Source: Deuterostichococcus epilithicus
Lineage: Eukaryota; Chlorophyta; Trebouxiophyceae; Prasiolales; Stichococcaceae
Reading direction: 5' to 3'
Assembly: GCA_033439295.1 (NCBI GenBank)
Contig: JAVTLE010000023.1
Location: 744,001 to 808,000, forward strand
Length of the DNA: 64,000 nucleotides
Part shown: positions 56,591 through 64,000 of the stretch, piece by piece
Layout of the letters: each line of letters opens with the position of its first letter
How positions within the stretch are numbered: the stretch's first letter is position 1
The notes under the pieces: generated by a model
What the model was told of the DNA's origin: nothing
The model's database searches: none
Seen by the model: only the letters and a program-made list of their open reading frames with translations
Made by a program: the position numbers and the translations under genes

Positions 56591-57335
56591 GGATTGACGT
56601 TATTAGGATCGCACCAGGTGGAGTGGGTCATTCGTTGATCGCAACATTGGGTGCTGCCCACCTGTGGCGCCGCATGAGGCCGGTGCCGGGCCGCGCTGAG
56701 GTGGCGATTGTGTCCCTAGCTCGATGTCGCGCGGTTCGGCGCTCTGCACCGTCTGCCTGCCATGGCCGAACAGCCTGCGCCAGGCGCTCCACTGCCCGTG
56801 TGCGAGTGCCGTACGAGTCTCAAGAGTGGCGCATGCAACACACAGACCGCCGATCACGTGGGCCGCCATCTGTGATAACCAAAACAACTTATATGGGATT
56901 TACAGACCAGAGCGTCAGCCGAAAAATGGGGACTGATGGCGCTGCACTTCACCATGAATAACCATGTGATAACCATGTAATGGGTACGTCATCTTTTGTG
57001 CCTTGCCTGTCACGGGGGCAGAGGACAGACACACTTGTTTGGCACTGGCTAGAAATATTAGATTTGAAACGCGCGGCTGGGACAGAGCATCTACGGCTGG
57101 GACAGAGCATCTAGACGGCCATCAGCTGCACAGCTTGTATGAGCTGCGGCGCAAAATGGTCCTTGGGCGGATCCTTGGACGGCGCCGCAGCTGATGCATT
57201 GTTTACAAATATCATTGCGCAAACCCAAATTGAAGAATTTTCGGTGGTTCCAAATCAAGAGCGGCCAGAACGAAAACACAAGGACACACGCCGAGAAATT
57301 AATTTTGAAAAAACTGGGCATGGCAGCACACCGAA
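56591..57335. other. Spacer between the two lipase genes
   Basis: About 745 bases between the first recognised exon of lipase 1 and the stop of lipase 2, both minus strand. It must contain the promoter and perhaps the missing first exon of lipase 1. At about 57070-57110 a short direct repeat of ctgggacagagcatctacgg occurs twice (second copy imperfect). No conserved coding sequence recognised. Confidence 0.45.
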
Positions 57336-60300
57336 TTACTGCTCTCCGCCCGGCGTCAAGCGCCGCATGCCAAGCGACTTCGCCATGGGCGCATTGTACT
57401 CGCACTGATCCCATGCCGTCGCTGCTGCCTTGAGGGGACACCTGCGGCCACCGAGGCTGTAGACGCTCGCTGGACTCGGCCTGCCCTTCGGCTTGTCGCC
57501 GCTGGGCGCCTCGATGGCTGCCAAGCTGCCGTCGGCCTGCGCACAACGTCACATGTGACGGTTCATAATGTGCTGCGGCATAGAAAGGAAGTGGAGGCGC
57601 CATGGAGAAGCAGGCCATGCAAAGCTGACCGCTCTGCAAGGCTGCAGATGCCAGACTAAGGCAGCAGACGCAGGCCCTGGCAGCCATTGCAGGGGCATCC
57701 TGTGACGGATGCACTCCTTCGAAAACGGATGCATCAGCGGGTCGCACCTCCAGACTCAAGCCCTCGTCCCGCAGAACGTCCTCCAGCACAAAGCCGGCGC
57801 TCTCCAGGATGCCCCGCAGCGGCTCGTTGCCGGTGATCATGTCCAGCACGCCCTGGGAGCCGCCAACAGCGCCCTGCACAGGTTTGCGGGGGAAACTCCG
57901 GCGAGGGCAGCAGCTCCACGCGCTACTTGGACAATTGTGTGCTGACAAGGTTGTCGTAAGACCTGCGACTCATGGGGCGATGCAGGTCCGCAGCAGGCAC
58001 GTCTCGCAAAAGAGGTCTGACAGCCAGCGCGGCGTTATTGAATCGCAAGAGCCTTAAGGCAGGTATAGCACGACTAGGACAGATAGCCGACGACCGCACT
58101 TTGGGGGTGAATTGCGCCGCAAGAACCCGCAGGATGCTGTTGGCGTACTGGCTGAGGAAGTGGGGCCCCGCGGATCCGACTACATGATCAACACATCAGA
58201 CTCAGGCCGCTGGCGGACCAATCAGGCAACACCGACAGCGAAGTTAGCATGTCGATATGCAGCATCTCGGTATGCAGCATCCCGGAACCATCCCACAGCA
58301 GTGGCCAGCCATGCAAACACCGACCATTCGGCATGACTGGGCGGCATGGTGCAGACTTTGGACTCACATGGAAACCTGAAGTGCAGCCGCTTCTCCAGCG
58401 GCGTGGGACGGCAAATAAGATCCCCCAGTGGGTTGATTACGACCTGCAAAGCCAGCAAGGCGGCACATTGCGACCATGAGCGCCATGAAAGCAGTGTGAA
58501 AGAGTCATCTGTGCTGCATGCTCGTGAGGCAGTGACATCGGGTCATCGACGGCAGCGGCGCAGCAACCAGCAGCAGTGCCAGAATCGCATGAAAGGCGTG
58601 GACTGACTCACGCGCTGCCCTGTATGCTGGTAGATCCAGAACTTGCCCACTTTCGTGATCTGCGGCAGCCACAGTACACGTTAATGGCACCTTGTAACCC
58701 TTCAGTGGTCGATCGATGTTCTGCACTCCTGCTGGTCACCAGTCGTGATTGATCCCTCTGTGCTTGCGAGCCAAGCATACAGGTCCACAGAGCTAAATCA
58801 CGTACCGCATCTGTGTCGTTCACAATGCCCCACTGCTCGGCCACATACCGGTTAGCATCGGTCACAAAGGCAGAGTTGCCAACACGCGGCGCCCCAAACG
58901 TATAGCACTCCACCTGACGACACAGACACAGATCGTCACCGCCAGGCGAGCATGGCACAACTTTCATTGGCGTCCAGCATATTGACAGGTGCAGCTGGTC
59001 AAGGTGTGTCCTGGTAATCATGCCATGCTCACCTGATGCAAACCGAACTCGGCGGCCAGGTCATAGGCGGCAAGGGTGGCTAGAGCGCCGCCCAAGCTGT
59101 GCCCTGTCACGGGACCGGCAGTGCCATCAGGGGCTGAAGCTTGCTCAGGGCTTGCCCAGGTCTGAATAAGCTTGCACATCAGGGGGATATGCTGTGCAGC
59201 TCGTGTTGTGAGACTGGCAGGAGGATGCGATAATAGCTGCGCGCCTGTGACGAGGATGCGCATGTCGGCCGCTCCTGCCCCTGCGACCGTCAGCACCTCC
59301 CCAACACGTCTGAGGACGCGCTCCCTGCATTAATCAACAACAAAACATGAATATTGGAACGACAATGTAAGCAAGCCGAAGTGGCAGCCGAGAACAATTT
59401 CACACCTCTGAGGCACATTGACATAGTCCAGGCGACCTGCAGCCAAACAGTACCTGACCACGCAACTCGTCATTTGCATGGGCACACTGCAGCATGGCAT
59501 ACCTGAAGCCGCCGGCTGTCCATGCTTGCAGAAAGCCCTTGTGCACCCTCGCTGGCCACATGCCATGCTGCCGTGGGTGCCGCGACAGCAGCACCTGCAG
59601 GGACGGGGGAACCCGTACGGCATGAGCCAGCTTTGCATGAGAACGGCTGCGAGACGCTGCATGCAACCTGCAGTGCACTGCTGCGCGGCATGCCAGGCGC
59701 TGCCAGGCGGCTTGCCAGGCGCAGCAAATATTGGCTCTGCAGCACACATAGAAGCATAGACTTCGGGTTGGCCCAGAAACCAATCGATCTGTTCCCAGGA
59801 TGTTGCGAATGAAAGGGTAACCTGGATGTCGGCAGCGCAGCCCCCGGCGCTGGCTGTCCCCCGGAAGGCCAGCACGATGGCCTTGCGGCCGCAACCCAGC
59901 AGCATCTTTGTGTCGTGCACCTTGGGCTCGCGCATCACCTCGATACTGTCCAGCTCGAAGAGCCTCAGCGCGGCCTCGATCCGCGGGTCCATGGTCATGT
60001 GTCCCTGCAATGCATTAGCTACTGTAGTTGGGCAAGGAATGCAGGGACCCCTTTCAGCAGTATGCATCCCATCATGATGATGGCCAAGCCTCGCCATCGT
60101 CGCTGGACTGGTTACGACTGAACCTGTGCACGTCAGCTGATTGCAGGGCCTCGCACCTCCAGCGCATTGGGGTCGCCACTGGATGCCGCGGCATCTTCAT
60201 CGGCGCCGGCTCGCTCCTCATATCGGTACGATATGAAGCTCCAGTGGAATGCCTGCAGCGGCAGCCATGTTGATGCAGGTTCAGCGCCCCACTAATACAC

Positions 60301-63300
60301 CTTCCTCGCACTAGATGCTAGGAATTTCGCATTCTTCAAAGCGAGAACAGATGGACGGTTTAGATAGTCACTGTCAGTGATGAACTTCCAAGCCGCATAC
60401 AGGATGCGCACCTTTAGCGCAGTCTCCACACAAAATAGCGGCTCCCTGTCGAGGTCGTCATGCACCACGTGCTGCGCCATTGCCTGGCGCCTTACATCCC
60501 GCTTGGCCTGCCTGCTGTCCTCAGTCCATGCCACGTCTTGCAACAGCACCTGCGGTAAGTGCAAGCAAGAAGTTTGCGCGCCTGAACCTATAGTCGATCA
60601 TTGCCAGGAGCTCCATAATGCAGCGCCTGCTGTCAACATGAACTGAGGACCGCCCCAGGCACGAGTCTGTGATGGGCCTCGTTGGCCATCAGCTGCGATG
60701 AAGTACATGCAGGGTGCATGGGACGTGAGGCAGCATGCGACAGTGGAGAAGCAACGGCCAAAGTGCCGGAAACTGCATGTGGACTGGAGCGCCTGTGAGG
60801 CACCTTGAGGAGCGGCTCCGGGTCGGTTGCCGACCTCGGCATGAAAAACAGCGCCTGCAATGCATCAGATGCTGTATGGCCTATGGTGAAAATAGATGCC
60901 ATAAAGCTATACAGAAAGGTTGTGGGTGCAGCCGAGATGCATGCACAATTTGTATACGGCCTTTTGCCTACACACTCACTGTGGTTATTGTAAGCGCCGC
61001 CGCGACAAGCTGGTTTGGCAAAAGTCCAAACCACGTTTGGAGATAGTTCGAGCAGTCGCCTTGATTGCTGAACCAGAGGCAAGCGGTGCCTGCGCAGACA
61101 GAGATCCGGCCCTGATACAGCCCTGACCACAGCTTCTGATCCGAGGCAGGCGCTCGCAATCCTTTCAACATTGTGACTTGCCAATGAAGAGGAAAGTGGC
61201 GCAGAGTCCGCTGGTCCTTTTCTGCAGCAAGGCAATAGAACTTCTTTTGCTGGTGCAAGACGCATTTGAGCTGGTTTCGACAATGGGCAGCTGCAGTGCG
61301 GCATGGTACAAGGTACAGCGTTGGTCAATTGTTGGTTGTTTTTACCTGCAAGCGAGCGATGACATGTCCAACCCTGGAAGCAGACGAACCCCTATCAGCC
61401 TGCTTTCAGCTGTGCAAATGCTTTCAATCGCTTCCCGATGCAACATCCCAGACAACTGTTGATGGTCACCTGAACTCAGCATATGGCGCTGCGTTGAGGG
61501 CGCGGAAGGTGCGGTAGTAATAGAACCCTGAGAGGGCGGTGAAAGCCCCAACGCCGCCCGCAATGAGTCTGCAGCCGGCAACAAAGACGGTATGAGATTG
61601 CCTCCGGCCCGTTGGTACGTGAGGCACATAGAAGATGAACGTGTGCATCGCTGGTCACTGTCATACGCAGGCACTGGCCGCAACGCACGCTGCGTGCTCA
61701 CGAGAACACTGCGTGACTTCATGCATGCAATCTGACATCCGCTTTGGACACGTGGAATCTGCAGCCTACCCGGTGGTTACGGTTGTCGCTCGTAAATTCC
61801 CGTCGAGAGTGTGGCAGAGCGTCACATACTCTGCACAGGTGGCGCCGTCTGCAAGCCATCATGATAAAAGCTGAGACATGATCGTGCAATTCTTCACAGC
61901 ACAACGTACAGTAGTCACCAGAACTACAAACACTGTTGAAGCAGTTGCATCCAGATGTGCCTGTGAGAGGCGGTGGCGCAATCGCGGCTCGCAAGTAGCA
62001 GAGGTCCGCCTGCAGAGGGTTGGCAGGGTGACAGTGCTGCAATGGTCACCACCTCACAAGGAACAGTTCCGGTTTGTCGTCAGCCTTGTTACAGAGTCAT
62101 ACAAACTACGAGACAAATATGCACACTCACCTGCAACAGGCACCAGATCAGACCTGCGGCCATCATCAAGAATACGTTCGGCAAGCAATGGGGAAGCCCA
62201 GCATGGCCGCGTGTCTTCGCGCCAATATGCATACTCATATTAGAAGAGAACTTTGCCTTCGGGACCTCCGTAGAAGATTGCACCTGAGGGCCAGTGATGC
62301 CAGAGGGGGGCATCCAGAATGAGTGCACTGTCTGCTCCCGCCATTGTGTCCATGTAATCTGCATGGTGCATTGGCGCGCCGGTCCTCCTGCCTGCACTCC
62401 TCCTGCCTGGGAATGAGGGGGTGCCAGTTTGCATTCCGATGTCCATCATTAACTGATGTTTTGGCAATGAACATCAAGCATTTTTCACCATGCAAATTGT
62501 AGCAGAGCAGAGCGACTGCACCTTTAACGCTGTCTGCGCTGCCCAAACTGCCTTGCCGCCAAGGTGCGGAGCAGTGAGCGGCCACCGAAAGCAGGCAAAA
62601 CAGCGAATTCCAACATGTCCTGCACCCTTGCAGTAAGTCGTGCTCATTGTCGAATGCTCAGCAGTTTGTTTCCTTACAATTTGTTGTGGGGTCGTGGAAA
62701 ACCACATCCTGCAGTCGGTACATACATATCAAGCCGGATGCAATTCAACAGACCGGCCCGTACCACCGGAGGAAGCCACAGGTGTTGGTGAAGGAGTGAA
62801 ACCAGAAGCACTCGCTCGAGAGCAGGGCCGCATTGGGCGCAAGGTAGAAGCACGCGTTTAGGATCTGTCGCAACAAAAAGAAGCGAATAGTTGTTGATTG
62901 AATGGAGCGCAACTCTATCGGGAGTTGAACAGGTTGATCCGACAAAGATACCTGAATCAGGAGCATAGCCCCGTACAACTGACAGAGCCGGACCCTCCGT
63001 TTCGTCCATTGTCGCCCTCTGGTGCGCCACAGCTGCTTGATAAAGACGGCAGCGGCCACCAGCATGATGAGCAGGCACACGCCTGCAGGCCAAGAATGGG
63101 ATTTCGGCACACTATATGGGTTACCCAGGGAATCACCATCCAGGGGGACGCAGCAAGAACGCGGAAGGCAGCCACAGTACTGCAATACTGAAGGCAGATA
63201 CGCAATTTGGAGGCGCACCGCCGCAGATAACGTTCAGCACCGCAAAGCGCCTCTTGTCAAACCAGGCACTCTCGTCCTTATAAATCTTCAGGAGAAGTTG

Positions 63301-63957
63301 CACCAGCAGCAGTGCAGAAGCAACGGCCACCATCGTCTGCAGCAGCCCAATTAGCAGCTGCACAGGCAGACAGGCACAAATGTTGCCAGTGCCGTCGACG
63401 AAGTGCCCTTGCGGATGGGTTCACGGGTGATATCGGGCTGTGACAGCGGCTGTCAGCAGCTCGGCTTCCCAGGGCTGGCTCCAGTTAGATCCGGCCATCG
63501 TGCAGTGAGCGACCAATAACTCACCCGAGTCGTGCTGGCAGATTCGCACTCCAGCTTCAGCACCACATGCGGGCTGGACAGGTCGAGGGCTGCGGCTTTT
63601 GGGGGAACATCACTTGTGCACGGGCTGCTGCCCGCTTCGTTGCCGCTGCCGCTGCCGCTGCCGTCGCTGCTGTCAAGACGGGCACCACATCTCTCTCCAC
63701 TGTTATCAGGTGCTGCTGTGACGCCTTCACCTGCCACTACATGATCGCACCGCACATGAGCGGGCAGCTATCACCTTAAGCGCCGCACGTGTATGTCTCG
63801 CAAAACGGACTGCAAAATCAAGCTCTGCAGGGTTGGTGCACTTGCATTCGGAGCTGCATAGCGTCGGTGTCGCTTCCTGAGGGTGCGGGGCTGCCCCTTG
63901 CTCCACATCCTGCGGCCCACCGTGCTGCGCCCTCCGCAAGGTCAGCCTGCGCCATGC
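57336..63957 (-). CDS. Multi-pass membrane class 3 lipase, copy 2
   Basis: Tandem paralogue of the 50498 gene with the same exon order: SSPHVVLKLECESASTTR (63530-63600), membrane segments (LLQTMVAVASALLLVQLLL, CLLIMLVAAAVFIKQLWRT, LYGAMLLIQV, FYLAPNAALLSSECFWFH), LILDAPLWHHWPSGA, RLIAGGVGAFTALSGFYYYR, MASIFTIGHTASDALQALFF, DVAWTEDSRQAKRDVRRQA, then the lipase: VLAFRGTASAGG, GHSLGGALATLAAYDL (59040-59105), FGAPRVGNSAFVTDANR, VNDTDAV, INPLGDLICRPTPLEKRLHF and PHFLSQYANSILRVLA. It ends ADGSLAAIEAPSGDK...TPGGEQ with the stop at 57336-57338. The C-terminal tail after ADGSLAAIE differs from copy 1, while the lipase core is strongly conserved. A plausible first exon starts at 63957 (MAQADLAEGAARWAAGCG), but its splice to 63733 is not proven. 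Confidence 0.85.
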
Positions 63958-64000
63958 GCCCCTTGACGCCTCGTATGCGTCTGCCGCACAGACATGAAGC

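Overview
The window looks like nuclear DNA of a green alga, probably a trebouxiophyte. The genes are split by many short introns that mostly end in CTGCAG. Both a mitochondrial-type pyruvate dehydrogenase E1-beta gene and a plastid-type dihydrolipoamide dehydrogenase gene are present. There are long CAG/CTG tracts and Ac-like hAT transposons. I see no rRNA, tRNA, CRISPR or bacterial operon. Exon limits come from reading splice signals by eye; first exons are the least certain.

Layout. (1) 1-1616: an old, diverged LINE 3' end, a dense cluster of GGTGGAA/TTCCACC palindromes, and a short coding-like exon I do not recognise. (2) 1617-22305: about 20.7 kb built almost wholly from one non-LTR retrotransposon (LINE) family in both orientations. 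Most copies are 5'-truncated and joined head-to-tail at their (CCAAGT)n 3' tails. From 9631 to 17131 they form a higher-order tandem array of alternating 921-bp and 1195-bp units. The 274-bp difference is exactly a 268-bp antisense LINE insertion plus a 6-bp target-site duplication. A long reverse-transcriptase ORF (17131-19561) is split from its 3' UTR by another antisense LINE copy, and that UTR carries a 420-bp hAT-type MITE. The block resembles the self-nesting Zepp LINE clusters known from Chlorella and Coccomyxa. (3) 22397-32802: three minus-strand genes, encoding an RqcH/NEMF-family ribosome quality-control factor, the ALG6 glucosyltransferase and a HIRIP3-like histone chaperone. (4) 33096-36927: PDHB, head-to-head with the chaperone gene. 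(5) 37306-42379: a DDT-domain chromatin gene with a Q-rich tail, head-to-head with plastid LPD1 (44153-49749). The space between these two is filled by a 1476-bp hAT-like element with an Ac-like terminus. (6) 50498 to about 63957: two tandem minus-strand genes for multi-pass membrane class 3 lipases.

Functional links. PDHB and LPD1 encode pyruvate dehydrogenase complex subunits (mitochondrial E1-beta, plastid E3) and lie about 7 kb apart, each divergently paired with a chromatin gene. LPD1 serves plastid acetyl-CoA supply and the lipases act on glycerolipids; a joint role is only suggestive. Several introns of PDHB and LPD1 hold decayed partial copies of neighbouring exons, so short tandem duplication has been frequent here.
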